A stretch of 64,000 bases of DNA. Source: Woeseiaceae bacterium (lineage in GTDB: Bacteria; Pseudomonadota; Gammaproteobacteria; Steroidobacterales; Woeseiaceae). Shown here piece after piece: positions 26,510-34,907 of this stretch. A program made the translations under genes and the position numbers. The notes beneath the pieces are model-generated. The model made no database searches. It was not told where the DNA came from and was given only the letters and a program-made list of their open reading frames with translations. Positions within the stretch are counted from its first letter, which is position 1. Each line of letters starts with the position of its first letter. The DNA is taken from assembly GCA_021773075.1 (NCBI GenBank), contig JAJFKT010000021.1, positions 1 to 64,000 on the forward strand, read 5' to 3'.

Positions 26510-27390
26510 TGGTGCTACTCGCTAACCCAACACTGCGACTCTTTATCGGCGCGGCGCTGATCAGTCTGTCGCCAGTGTGGGTACGATTGGTTGACATATC
26601 TCCCTCAGCGAGTGGTTTCTATCGGGTCTTGATCGGTGGCGCGGCGCTGGTGATTTACCTGCTGGCTACGCGGCGACGATTACACTTCTCGAAACGCGCC
26701 TGGATACTCTTGGTCGTTGCGTCTGTTTTCCTCGCGCTTGATCTTTGGTTCTGGCATCGCAGCATCATCTATATCGGCCCCGGGCTGTCGACGCTGCTTG
26801 CGAACTTTCAAGTATTCATAATGATGATCGCTGGCATTGTGCTACTCCGTCAGATGCCGACGCGAATACAGTTAGTCGCGGTACCTCTCGCGCTGTTTGG
26901 TCTGTCACTCATCGTTGGCTTTGACTGGAGTGCTCTACCCGCGAATTATCAAATCGGCGTGGTACTCGGATTTCTAACGGCTGAGTCCTACGCGGGCTAC
27001 CTCCTTACTTTGCGATTCATTCGCGAGACTTCGACGTTTCGAGTGCCGACGCGGGAAATGGCCGTCGTATCCGTATTTACAGCCGTCATAATGGCGGTAG
27101 TTGTACTGGCAGAGGGAGATTCGTTTGCCATTCCGTCTTACGAGGATCTGGGTTGGCTTGTCGGCTACGGGGTGCTGTCTCACTGCATTGGATGGCTGTT
27201 TATTGCGAGCAGCCTTTCAGAGGTATCGACCGTCGAGGCTGGACTGGCGTTGCTGTTGCAACCGACATTGAGTTTTGTTTGGGATATTGTATTTTTTGAT
27301 CGGCCAATGAGCGCGCTGGAGTTAGTCGGTGCAGGCATCGCACTGCTTGCGATCTACCTCGGCTCACGCCCGTCATCAAAGCAGCTCTAG
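26509..27390 (+). CDS. EamA/DMT-family transporter
   Basis: A 293-residue membrane protein with about ten hydrophobic segments in two EamA repeats. The first repeat has the end GLSTLLANFQVFIMMIAG and the second VEAGLALLLQPTLSFVWDIV. The family exports or imports small metabolites. Translation starts at GTG 26509, whose G is the last base of the upstream TAG stop, so it is coupled to the M61 gene. Confidence 0.88.
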   Translation: MVLLANPTLRLFIGAALISLSPVWVRLVDISPSASGFYRVLIGGAALVIYLLATRRRLHFSKRAWILLVVASVFLALDLWFWHRSIIYIGPGLSTLLANFQVFIMMIAGIVLLRQMPTRIQLVAVPLALFGLSLIVGFDWSALPANYQIGVVLGFLTAESYAGYLLTLRFIRETSTFRVPTREMAVVSVFTAVIMAVVVLAEGDSFAIPSYEDLGWLVGYGVLSHCIGWLFIASSLSEVSTVEAGLALLLQPTLSFVWDIVFFDRPMSALELVGAGIALLAIYLGSRPSSKQL

Positions 27391-28275
27391 AGCCTCCGGC
27401 AGTACTTCGATCTCGAATTCTGTTTGAAGCGCTTGAACCTCGCCATCCAGATGGGATGGGATGGGCTGTTCCGCCCTGATGCTCAGCTTAGTAATGGGTT
27501 GATGCACAATCTCCGCTTCCTGCAGATGTTCGCCGCTCATGAGTTTGGGTAACAAAGTCAGTAGTCGCCGCCGCGTTACGGGTTTTGCTATCAGCAATTC
27601 CAGGACCTTATCGGCGTTGCTTGCCATCGGTGCTATGTGGAACATGCCTCCGATCCAGGGTCCATTGCAGATGGAGGCCAGGGTAAGCGGCCCTTCCCAA
27701 ACGGTGTCGCCAGCGTTTATCTGTAGATTGGGACTGGCAATGCCGCCCAGCATTGACCTGAATATTGCCAACAAATACACAAGATCACCGATGGGCAGAT
27801 TTATGGATCGAGCCACGCGCGTCACCTTGGCGTCGAATCCGATACCCGCACCATTTGCGAAGTAGCGATCGTTGAATCGGCCGGCGTCGATTTTGCGTGG
27901 CGTTTCGCCGGCGGCTATTCGATCTGCGAGGAGTTGTGTCGCGTGTTCCCAATTCAAAGGAATGTCGCATGCCTTGGCGAAGTCGTTTCCGGTGCCTGTG
28001 GGAATGACACCGAGCGCGGCGCGCCGATCTGAGCGTAGTATGCCATTGGTGGCTTCGTGAATACTGCCATCGCCACCCGCCACGATAATTCGCCTTGCAC
28101 CTGCATCGACGTACCGTAAGACCTGTGCCTCAAGATCGCCAGACGACCGGCTGTTATGCAGCTCGATGGCGATAGCCTTCTGTTCCAATAGCTCGATTAT
28201 GCGTTGCTGGCGTCTGCCAGCTCTGCCGCGCCCTGCAGTCGGATTTAGAAACAGGTGGATCGTGTCTGTAGCCAT
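27376..28275 (-). CDS. Diacylglycerol-kinase-type lipid kinase (YegS/BmrU family)
   Basis: A 299-residue cytosolic or membrane-associated kinase. It has the signature blocks LNPTAGRG, VAGGDGSIHEATNG and PTGTGNDFAKA of the DAGK catalytic domain, and a C-terminal beta domain with LDGEVQ. It phosphorylates a lipid substrate such as diacylglycerol or phosphatidylglycerol. It is divergent from plsY, with 51 bases between the starts, and the 3' end overlaps the DMT gene by 15 bases. Confidence 0.9.
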   Translation of the reverse strand: MATDTIHLFLNPTAGRGRAGRRQQRIIELLEQKAIAIELHNSRSSGDLEAQVLRYVDAGARRIIVAGGDGSIHEATNGILRSDRRAALGVIPTGTGNDFAKACDIPLNWEHATQLLADRIAAGETPRKIDAGRFNDRYFANGAGIGFDAKVTRVARSINLPIGDLVYLLAIFRSMLGGIASPNLQINAGDTVWEGPLTLASICNGPWIGGMFHIAPMASNADKVLELLIAKPVTRRRLLTLLPKLMSGEHLQEAEIVHQPITKLSIRAEQPIPSHLDGEVQALQTEFEIEVLPEALELL

Positions 28276-28326
28276 TGGCCGATGCTACAATGCGCGCGAC
28301 TGTTCTCGCAAAACGGATATGCGGAA

Positions 28327-28998
28327 ATGCTGGAGTTGGGCGTCAAATTTTTGATTAGCTATTTCATCGGCTCCCTGATGGGGGCGTTGGTCATAGGCAA
28401 ATTACGAGGTGGCGTCGATATTCGTACGATGGGCAGTGGCAATGCCGGTGGCACGAACGCATTGCGCACGCAGGGCATTGTTTTCGCACTTGGTGTCGTG
28501 ATCATTGATATCGGAAAAGGCGTAATCGGTGCCGGTGTCGTGCCAGAGTTGAATGTCCCTTTTATTCCTTTAGACCCGGCACTTTCCAGAACCTGGTTGA
28601 CGATTTGTTGTGCGGCGGCCGCAGTGCTTGGCCATGTTTGGCCGATCTATCACAGCTTTAAAGGCGGCAAGGGTGCTGGCACATTTGTAGGGACGCTCGT
28701 GATCCTGAGTCCTGCACTGATTATCGGCGTCATACTGGTTTGGGCATGGATACTCGTCGTGTCCGGTTTCGTTGGCCTGGCAACTATGTGCGCCGCAGTC
28801 GCTTTGCCCATCTATCTCGGCTTTGGTCTGGAGCTTGAGACACAACCCTTGTTCATCTACACCGTTGTAATGGCAATGCTTCTCATTTTCTGGCACCGCG
28901 CCAATATTCAGCGAATGCGAGATGGGACAGAACATCGCAACACGAGCTTGATGCTATTTCGCCGCAAGAACGCCGGTCCGAGCGATGACGAGTCTTGA
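28327..28998 (+). CDS. plsY: Glycerol-3-phosphate acyltransferase PlsY
   Basis: A 223-residue inner-membrane enzyme that acylates glycerol-3-phosphate with acyl-phosphate in phospholipid synthesis. PlsY motifs are present: GSGNAGGTNALR (motif 1), FKGGKGAGTFVG (motif 2) and a third region ending in FWHRANIQRMRDGTEH. Five or more membrane segments are visible. The start is ATG 28327 (MLELGVKF); the upstream open frame would run into the divergent kinase gene. Confidence 0.92.
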   Translation: MLELGVKFLISYFIGSLMGALVIGKLRGGVDIRTMGSGNAGGTNALRTQGIVFALGVVIIDIGKGVIGAGVVPELNVPFIPLDPALSRTWLTICCAAAAVLGHVWPIYHSFKGGKGAGTFVGTLVILSPALIIGVILVWAWILVVSGFVGLATMCAAVALPIYLGFGLELETQPLFIYTVVMAMLLIFWHRANIQRMRDGTEHRNTSLMLFRRKNAGPSDDES

Positions 28999-29809
28999 CG
29001 CTGAACGCATTCGGCAGTTTGCGACCGACTCGGCCAGAAAAAAACTCGCAGATATCGAAGTTCTTGCCGAGATTGATTCAACCAACAGTTACCTGATGCA
29101 GTCGCCCGGCCCTGCGCCCGGCACAGCGAAAATTGCGGCAACCAGCAACCAGACAAATGGGCGTGGCCGTCACGGAAAGACGTGGCAGTCGCCGCCAGGG
29201 TCCGGACTGTGTATGTCCGTTGCCTATACCTTTGAGAGGCAACCTGAGAACCTTCCGTCGCTGACATTGAGGTTGGGCCTGGGCGCCATCGATGCATTGG
29301 AAGAATTGGGTGCAGCAGGAGTTGAGCTGAAGTGGCCAAATGATCTGGTCGCGTTAAATGGCAAGCTTGGCGGGATACTGACTGAGGTGCAGCCGAAGTC
29401 TGGCCGTGCAGTCACGGTCGTAACGGGCATCGGCGTCAATGTAGACTTACCCGACACGATTGATTTTGGAACGGAGACTGACTGGGCACGACAGGTTGTG
29501 GACCTCAAAATGATCTGTCCCGCACCGCCAAAACTCGAGAAGCTCGCAGGGTATTTGACGACCCACTTGCTGAAAGCTTTCGTAGAATTCGAATCGTCAG
29601 GACTCGCTGCCGTTGCCGAACGATGGTCTGAGTACGACTGGCTTCAGGGACGCGAGATAACGATCGATACGGGCGTTGGCCAGGTGTCCGGAATTGGCGC
29701 CGGCATTGCTAACGATGGAGCGTTGTTGGTCGACTCGCCACTGTCCGGCATCCGACGAGTGACCTCGGGGACGATTGTTATTGCAGGCAAAAGGGGTGCG
29801 AAAGCGTGA
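28985..29809 (+). CDS. birA: Biotin–[acetyl-CoA carboxylase] ligase
   Basis: A 274-residue ligase that attaches biotin to the carboxyl carrier protein. It has the biotin/ATP loop GRGRHGKTWQSP, the region KWPNDLVALNGKLGGILTE and the C-domain. The N-terminal DNA-binding helix-turn-helix of bifunctional BirA is missing, so it should not repress the bio genes. It overlaps plsY by 14 bases and coaX by 4, in one operon. Confidence 0.92.
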   Translation: MTSLDAERIRQFATDSARKKLADIEVLAEIDSTNSYLMQSPGPAPGTAKIAATSNQTNGRGRHGKTWQSPPGSGLCMSVAYTFERQPENLPSLTLRLGLGAIDALEELGAAGVELKWPNDLVALNGKLGGILTEVQPKSGRAVTVVTGIGVNVDLPDTIDFGTETDWARQVVDLKMICPAPPKLEKLAGYLTTHLLKAFVEFESSGLAAVAERWSEYDWLQGREITIDTGVGQVSGIGAGIANDGALLVDSPLSGIRRVTSGTIVIAGKRGAKA

Positions 29810-30567
29810 GTGCATTATTACTCGATGTCGGAAACTCCCGGTTGAAGTGGGGCGTGCTCAATGACGGCGACATTCGTCGCACAGGGCATATCTCGCAGGA
29901 GCACCTTCGTGAGCAGGGCCTTTCGGCGCTGACATCGAAATTGCCGCGACGGGTTGATGTGGTCCGCGCCAGCAATGTCTCGGGTACCAGTTTCGCGACG
30001 CGTTTGTCAGGTGTTATCGGCATGCACTGCAATGCCGATGTGCATTTCGCACGTAGTGAGAAACGGGGTTGGGGAGTGACTAATGCATACCGGCAACCGC
30101 GACGTCTGGGTGTAGATCGGTGGGTCGCGATGATTGGCGCTTGGGCCGAAACGCAATCGGCCTGTCTGGTGGTCGATGCCGGGACGGCGGTCACACTGGA
30201 TGCGATCGATGATGATGGTATGCATCTCGGGGGCCAGATCATTCCAGGCGCAGAGACAATGCTCACGGCCCTGTCATCGGCCACGAGCGATATTCCACTC
30301 GTCAAAACCGCCTCGAAACAAGGCGCGGGCGATCTCAAAATGTTCGGCCTGAATACCGCGGCAGCCGTTCGAGAAGGCGCGCAGAATGCCGTTACGGGCG
30401 CGATCGAACGGGCAGTCCGAGCTTTACGATCAAATGCTTATGAGCCAACAATCATCTTGACCGGTGGCGGAGCGTCGCGCATTCTTGGGTCGCTCGAAGA
30501 AGCACCGCTACACCGTCCGAATCTGGTTTTGCACGGTCTTGCACACATGCTGGAAAACGCACAATGA
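29806..30567 (+). CDS. coaX: Type III pantothenate kinase
   Basis: A 253-residue enzyme catalysing the first step of coenzyme A synthesis. It has the phosphate motif LLLDVGNSRLKWG, then GVDRWVAMIGA and VVDAGTAVTLDAID, all typical of CoaX. The start is GTG 29806 inside the end of birA (GTGA overlap). The downstream SPOR gene overlaps it by 4 bases. Confidence 0.94.
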   Translation: MSALLLDVGNSRLKWGVLNDGDIRRTGHISQEHLREQGLSALTSKLPRRVDVVRASNVSGTSFATRLSGVIGMHCNADVHFARSEKRGWGVTNAYRQPRRLGVDRWVAMIGAWAETQSACLVVDAGTAVTLDAIDDDGMHLGGQIIPGAETMLTALSSATSDIPLVKTASKQGAGDLKMFGLNTAAAVREGAQNAVTGAIERAVRALRSNAYEPTIILTGGGASRILGSLEEAPLHRPNLVLHGLAHMLENAQ

Positions 30568-31244
30568 AGAACATATTGCTTGCGCTACTGCTCGCCAACA
30601 TTCTCTACTTCATGTGGGGCATGTTGACCGAGGAGGAATCCCAGCCGGGCGTCGCGTTCGTTCAAGAGTCCGACCTTGGTCCACCACTTGACGTTACTAC
30701 GGGTCGAGACAGCGACGACGTTGCCAGCGTCGGTGCCGTATTGGGGTCGGGAGAACCGTCGGCGCTCGAGGCTGTGGTTGGACGTTCGTGTGTAACCATC
30801 GGTCCATTCAGAGACAAGCCCGATGCCGATTCGGCGGAACTTGAATACGCTAACGAGGGTATGAATGTAAGCCAACGAGGTACGCGGGCGCAGGTATTCG
30901 TCGGTCACTGGGTGTGGATTCGAAACATTGCCGATGATGCGACTGCCAAGGATATTCTGGCACGGCTTAACGCCGGTGGCTTAGGTGATGCTTACATCGA
31001 TCGCAGCGATGAGGCGGGTCTAAAGATCTCGCTCGGCCTGTTCGGCGATGTCTCCGGTGCGGAGAAGATCGAACTTCAGGCACGCTCGCTGGACCTCCCG
31101 GCCGAGATCATTCCAAGTACCAGTGAAAGAGATGTGTTCTTCGTCGATATTGGCTTGCTGCCCGGCAGAGGCGCAGGCGCCATTGTTGAGAAGTACGGCC
31201 AGGAACGTGTCCAGCTGCGCGATGCAGCGACATGTCCACAATAG
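30564..31244 (+). CDS. SPOR-like membrane protein
   Basis: A 226-residue protein with one N-terminal membrane segment (NILLALLLANILYFMWGML). A charged linker and two repeats of an SPOR-like fold follow (CVTIGPF near 75, then GLKISLGLFGDVSGAEKI). SPOR domains bind denuded peptidoglycan at the division septum. Similar genes often follow coaX in gammaproteobacteria. The start overlaps coaX by 4 bases; a short hairpin at 31291-31309 lies between it and the tRNA. Confidence 0.8.
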   Translation: MKNILLALLLANILYFMWGMLTEEESQPGVAFVQESDLGPPLDVTTGRDSDDVASVGAVLGSGEPSALEAVVGRSCVTIGPFRDKPDADSAELEYANEGMNVSQRGTRAQVFVGHWVWIRNIADDATAKDILARLNAGGLGDAYIDRSDEAGLKISLGLFGDVSGAEKIELQARSLDLPAEIIPSTSERDVFFVDIGLLPGRGAGAIVEKYGQERVQLRDAATCPQ

Positions 31245-31290
31245 TGAGCAAAACCCTTGTCAGAGAGCCTCTAAACCGGAATAATCCGCT

Positions 31291-31309
31291 GCCCGCGCGA
31301 AAAGCGGGC
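31291..31309 (+). terminator. Short hairpin before tRNA-Thr
   Basis: GCCCGC and GCGGGC form a 6-bp stem around GCGAAAA, five bases upstream of the tRNA. There is no T run, so it may be a weak end for the birA–coaX–SPOR transcript or an RNA processing signal. Confidence 0.35.
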
Positions 31310-31314
31310 GATCA

Positions 31315-31390
31315 GCCGGCGTAGCTCAGTTGGTAGAGCAACTGATTTGTAATCAGTAGGTCCGTGGTTCGATTCCTCGTGCCGGCACCA
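31315..31390 (+). tRNA. thrU: tRNA-Thr (anticodon UGU), island attachment gene
   Basis: A full 76-base cloverleaf including an encoded CCA. The acceptor stem GCCGGCG/TGCCGGC, D arm, anticodon stem ACTGA/TCAGT with TTTGTAA loop (anticodon TGT), and T arm GTTCGATTC are all present. Its last 48 bases recur at 32577, 34514 and 43275, which marks it as the integration target of the island that follows. Confidence 0.97.
31343..31390 (+). repeat. att-like 48-bp repeat, copy 1 (inside tRNA-Thr)
   Basis: It runs from TGATTTGTAATCAG in the anticodon arm to the CCA end. This is the intact version and serves as the reference for the other copies. Confidence 0.9.
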
Positions 31391-31442
31391 ATTTTTCTAA
31401 GGATTTCTTCAGGCTTTCCAAGAAGATCCTATTTCACCGCTC

Positions 31443-31666
31443 TTAGTCAGCGCGCGCGGCGAAGTCTACGATGAGCGACCTCTGTACGATCTCGACACGG
31501 AAGCCATCGACTTCCGTGTAGCTTCCGAGTTGTTTGCCGAGGTGCGAAAACTGAAGCGAAAGGATCTCGAAATACTCCGGCTCTTGACCAGCCACCAGGT
31601 GCCGACTATAGGGGCGTGCTGCTGCTCGGCGGATTTCGGGACGGCAAAAAGGTCGAACCAACATGA
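31443..31666 (+). pseudogene. Fragment of an AlbA_2-type ATP-binding regulator
   Basis: The frame reads without start from 31443: EAIDFRVASELFAEVRKL, RKDLEILRLLTSHQ, VPTIG. After a one-base frameshift (near 31607) it continues GVLLLGGFRDGKKVEPT and stops at 31664. The order, ending in a VPT-GG-LLLFG-like block, resembles the middle of the AlbA_2/DNA-binding ATPase-like proteins (COG2865 type). Both ends of such a gene are missing. I read it as a relic inside module 1. Confidence 0.5.
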
Positions 31667-31817
31667 AACAAAGAAATCGAATGGCGAAAGAAAAGACAAG
31701 TCCCTCGAGTCCTGGATCTGGGATGCGGCCTGTTTGTTGATTTGCCCCGAAATCCGGCTCTGATCTTAATCGGGTGAAGCACAGGGTTTGCAGCAAGATG
31801 GTAGTAAAGTATACTAC

Positions 31818-31842
31818 TGAGTAGGTTAATTGCACCTACTCA
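31818..31842 (+). promoter_or_regulatory. Operator-like inverted repeat before parDE
   Basis: TGAGTAGGT and ACCTACTCA form a perfect 9-bp inverted repeat around TAATTGC, just upstream of the GGAGGG ribosome site of parD. Antitoxins of this type normally bind such palindromes to repress their own operon. Confidence 0.65.
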
Positions 31843-31857
31843 TTTGGAGGGCAACCC

Positions 31858-32124
31858 ATGCCAATGGTCAAGAAAAGTATATCGGTCACCGATCAGCAAG
31901 ATAGCTGGATCAAGACGCAGATTAAGACGGGACATTACGGTAACGAAAGTGAGGTGGTTCGCGAGTTGATCCGTGAACGGCAACTTCGGGAGCAGGAAAC
32001 GCCCGCCGAGATTGAAGCTATTCGCGCCGCATTGATTGAAGGCGAGGAGAGCGGTTTTAGCGATCGCAGCGTCGACGAGATATGGGAGGACGCGCGGCAA
32101 CGGCACAGGGCAAAGCATGCGTGA
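31858..32124 (+). CDS. parD: ParD-type antitoxin
   Basis: An 88-residue ribbon-helix-helix antitoxin. The N-terminal strand KKSISVTDQQDSWIKTQI and helices through NESEVVRELIRER form the DNA-binding part. The acidic tail (IEAIRAALIEGEESGFSDRS) is the toxin-wrapping part seen in ParD. GGAGGG lies 8 bases before the ATG, and an inverted repeat lies upstream. It overlaps parE by 8 bases, the standard antitoxin-first order. Confidence 0.9.
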   Translation: MPMVKKSISVTDQQDSWIKTQIKTGHYGNESEVVRELIRERQLREQETPAEIEAIRAALIEGEESGFSDRSVDEIWEDARQRHRAKHA

Positions 32125-32404
32125 GTATCGCCTTTCTCAAAGCGCCGAAGACGACTTGATCGCTATCGCGCAATACGGCGATGAACAATTCGGGGTTGCG
32201 CAGTCCAACCGATACCGCGACCAGCTCAAACAGCGATTTTCAGTATTGGCCGAGCAACCGCAGCTATATTCCCCGGTTGACCATATTCGACCGGGCTATC
32301 ATCGCAGCGTGTGTGGCGCGCATTCGATCTACTACCGCGTCGACGCGCAGGGCGTGGAGATAATGCGCATTTTGAAACATCAAGACCCGAGCAAAGCGCT
32401 TTAG
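32117..32404 (+). CDS. parE: ParE/RelE-superfamily toxin
   Basis: A 95-residue toxin starting at ATG 32117 inside the end of parD. The blocks MREYRLSQSAEDDLIAIAQYG, the helix RDQLKQRFSVLAEQP, YSPVDHIRPGYHRSVCG, SIYYRVD and IMRILKHQD are typical of ParE, which poisons DNA gyrase. It is complete, so the pair is predicted to be functional. Confidence 0.9.
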   Translation: MREYRLSQSAEDDLIAIAQYGDEQFGVAQSNRYRDQLKQRFSVLAEQPQLYSPVDHIRPGYHRSVCGAHSIYYRVDAQGVEIMRILKHQDPSKAL

Positions 32405-32458
32405 GGAACGCCGCCTTTAAGGATTTATGTTTGTTACTGACCGTAGTCATTGAGTCTA

Positions 32459-32624
32459 AGAACCAGGCGATTTTCTTCTAAGAATGCACCACCCTACCGC
32501 ATAGCTACGAGGCCAAATCTCGGCGAATTTCTAAAGGAATCAAGCTGCAGGCCGCATCATTCCTCGATTGCAGAATTGATTTGTAATCAGTAGGTCCGTG
32601 GTTCGATTCCTCGTGCCGGCACCA
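32459..32624 (+). repeat. Module 1 right end with att-like copy 2
   Basis: About 108 bp of conserved sequence (TTCTTCTAAGAATG … TTTCTAAAGGAATC … CTCGATTGCAGAAT) leads into the 48-bp tRNA segment at 32577-32624, identical to that of the real tRNA. The 5' half of the tRNA is absent. The same block recurs at 34407-34561 and 43158-43322. Confidence 0.88.
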
Positions 32625-32703
32625 TTTTTTCTAAGAAATATAGGGTCAGAGCTAACAGGCTCTGACCCTTTTTCATGTCCGCTTGTGCGAGGCTCCCGCG
32701 ACC
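32625..32703 (+). repeat. Module 2 left end (shared with module 3)
   Basis: TTTTTTCTAAGAAA, then a hairpin, then TTTTTCATGTCCGC recur with few changes at 34562-34642. Right after the real tRNA (31391) only the first ten bases or so, TTTTTCTAAGGA, look alike. Confidence 0.8.
32643..32673 (+). terminator. Terminator carried by the module end
   Basis: GGGTCAGAGC and GCTCTGACCC make a perfect 10-bp stem around TAACAG, followed by five T. It would end transcription that reads through the tRNA 3' segment. The module 3 copy (from 34580) has mismatches in the stem. Confidence 0.85.
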
Positions 32704-32764
32704 ACAGACTTCAAATCGACCGAGGCACGGTATGTTCGGGAATCGGCCATTTCGGCCTGTTATC

Positions 32765-32854
32765 TTCAGAAATCCGGACAAATACCGCTTTATATTCAAA
32801 AAACCGGTCAAATATTGTCTTATATTCAGAAAAAAGGACATAATACCGTCTTCT
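32765..32854 (+). repeat. Three tandem 30-bp repeats upstream of fic
   Basis: Units begin at 32765, 32795 and 32825, each starting TTCARAAA and containing a GG-CAAATA core followed by a T-rich end. They are exactly 30 bp apart with no spacer, so this is not a CRISPR. The spacing is close to three helical turns, as for protein-binding iterons. They end 11 bases before the ATG at 32866. Confidence 0.75.
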
Positions 32855-32865
32855 CAAGCGGCCGG

Positions 32866-34338
32866 ATGCTGACAATGGCGCTCTACATTAAGAATCGCGA
32901 CGGTTCAGCGGATACCCTCAGAAAAAAGGCCGCGCGCCAGGGGTGGCAATCTCTCGGCCATGGTATCTATTGCGAGCCGGATGACGATCCGGCCACCCTG
33001 GCGTTTTCCCACTGGTCCGACATCGTGCAGTCGACCTTTCCGGATGCCATCGTCTCGCACCGTACGGCGATCAGCCTGCGGCCCGAAAAAGGCACGGTTT
33101 TCCTGACGAGACCTGTCAGCGCCTACCGCAACTACAAGATCGGTCCGCTGACCATCAGGGTGACTCCGGGCGATGTGAAGATCGCCACTCGACCGATCGG
33201 CAAGGAACTGCAAGCCTCCGATGATGCCCGTGCATGGCTCGAGAATCTGAGTGCGAGTCGCCGGCGAGGCAGAATCTCCCGTGCCCTCGGTCAGGAAGCC
33301 CTTGAGGCGGAACTGGAAAAGATCATGACCCGCATGGGGGAAAGCTACCTGAAGGAGGTTCGGCGCAACGCGAACGGCATAGCCCCACAACTGGGTATGG
33401 AAGAGGAAGCAGCGCGGCTCGGCGCAATTATCGGCGCCCTTTGCGCCACCAGGCCGCATGCCGGCATCCTGAAGTCGGAACGCGCCATTGCCCGTGCTAA
33501 TCGTGAGCCGTTCGATCCCCACGTTGTAAGCTGTTTTGATGCGCTCGTGCGCGCGCTCGGCGATTCTGAATTGCCGGCAATCGAAGTCACACTCGATCGG
33601 CATTCGTGGCGGCAACAGGCGTTTATTGAGTCGTTTTTTTCGAACTACATCGAAGGTACGCGGTTCCCGTTGAACGAAGCCGAGGAGATCGTTTTCGAAC
33701 GTCGAGTGGACGAATCGAGGCACGCGGACAGCCACGATATTCTCGCGGTGTACGATATCGCGGTCGACACCGACGAGATGGTAAATACGCCGTCGACTCC
33801 CGGCGAGTTCCGGCAGCTGCTGACGCGGAGGCATGCCTTTCTCATGCACAATCGCCCGGACAAGCGGCCGGGAGAATGGAAAGAAAAGCCTAATCAGGCC
33901 GGAAACGTCATCTTCGCCGCGCCTGAGACGGTGAACGGCACATTGACGCAGGGATTCGAACGTTATCTGGACCTTCCCCGTGGATTCGCCCGCGCGGTTT
34001 TCATGCACTTCGTCATCACCCAGGTACATCCGTTCGATGACGGCAACGGTCGGCTGGCCAGGCTGTTTCTCTCCGCCGAGCTCGTCAGTGCCGACGAGAG
34101 CAAGATCATCATTCCGAACGTCAAGCGCGACGATTACATCAACGGACTGCGTCTGGCGAACAGGGAAGAGGATTTTCGAACCATGTTAAAGGTGATGACA
34201 CAGCTCTACCGATACACGGCGGCGTTGCCGTGGCGGGACTACAATGAGCTCGTCGATACCTTGAAAGAGCATCATGCGTTTGATGACCCGGACGATGGAT
34301 TGATCAGATTCTCGCGCGCATTGAGACGTATGACGTAA
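32866..34338 (+). CDS. Fic-domain protein with AbiEi-like N-terminal domain
   Basis: A 490-residue protein starting at ATG 32866 or 32875; the frame is open to 32683 but that would read through the 30-bp repeats. Residues 1-120 resemble the winged-helix antitoxin domain of AbiEi (LRKKAARQGWQSLGHGIY … IVSHRTAISLRP). The Fic core has HPFDDGNGRLAR starting at His388, the active site that transfers AMP or similar groups from nucleotides to proteins. The inhibitory helix SNYIEG is at 259-264, upstream of the core, so this is a class II, self-inhibited Fic. Fusing a DNA-binding antitoxin-like part to Fic suggests self-regulation. It is the sole cargo of module 2. Confidence 0.88.
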   Translation: MLTMALYIKNRDGSADTLRKKAARQGWQSLGHGIYCEPDDDPATLAFSHWSDIVQSTFPDAIVSHRTAISLRPEKGTVFLTRPVSAYRNYKIGPLTIRVTPGDVKIATRPIGKELQASDDARAWLENLSASRRRGRISRALGQEALEAELEKIMTRMGESYLKEVRRNANGIAPQLGMEEEAARLGAIIGALCATRPHAGILKSERAIARANREPFDPHVVSCFDALVRALGDSELPAIEVTLDRHSWRQQAFIESFFSNYIEGTRFPLNEAEEIVFERRVDESRHADSHDILAVYDIAVDTDEMVNTPSTPGEFRQLLTRRHAFLMHNRPDKRPGEWKEKPNQAGNVIFAAPETVNGTLTQGFERYLDLPRGFARAVFMHFVITQVHPFDDGNGRLARLFLSAELVSADESKIIIPNVKRDDYINGLRLANREEDFRTMLKVMTQLYRYTAALPWRDYNELVDTLKEHHAFDDPDDGLIRFSRALRRMT

Positions 34339-34406
34339 AGTGCATCACAATCGCCGCAACAGATGGAACACTCATTTCGGAAGTGGGACCTTGCGAATTT
34401 GTGCCA

Positions 34407-34561
34407 GATGTCTTCTAAGAAAATACCCCTGTACGGTGTGCCTACGAGCCCTAAACGCAGCAAATTTCTAAAGGAATCGGGCTGGAGACCGCATTAATCC
34501 TCGATTGCAGAATTGATTTGTAATCAGTAGGTCCCGTGTTCGATTCATGGTGCCGGCACCA
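34407..34561 (+). repeat. Module 2 right end with att-like copy 3 (diverged)
   Basis: The 107-bp conserved block is followed by the 48-bp tRNA segment at 34514-34561. This copy has changes in the T arm and acceptor (GTCCCGTGTTCGATTCATGG), so it has drifted more than copies 2 and 4. Confidence 0.85.
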
Positions 34562-34907
34562 TTTTTTCTAAGAAAATTAAGGGTCAGAGCTAACAGGCGC
34601 TGACTCCTTTTTCATGTCCGCGTGTGTGTGGCTCTCGCGACAGCGTTAAAGCAGGCGTCCACCAATTACAGCCGTCCACGTAACGTGGGCGTCGCGTAGA
34701 AATGGACGCCACTGCAGAAGCCCAATCGCTCCGTAACATCGCGTTCCTGGACGGGACCGGCAACGCCTACCTGGACCAGGCACCCGCGTACGTTTGGATC
34801 AAGGGCGAGCGGGCGGTAGAATCACAGGGAGCCGATAAAGTAAAAGGACGAGCCTTTCAGGTGAGTGGCACTATTAGCCTCGAGAATTGTGTGGCTCGGG
34901 ATCCAAC
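34562..34907 (+). other. Left end of module 3, no gene called
   Basis: The first 80 bases repeat the module 2 left end, including an imperfect terminator-like hairpin. The remainder up to the jetD stop holds a short open frame from 34702 with no recognisable domain; it runs into jetD on the opposite strand, and I do not call it. Confidence 0.5.

Noticed and set aside
32765..32854. Possible CRISPR array
   Set aside because: Three 30-bp units directly abut without spacers, and no cas genes are present.
32905..34029. 374-codon minus-strand open frame
   Set aside because: It is antisense to the Fic gene, whose motifs are clear; no motif in the antisense translation.
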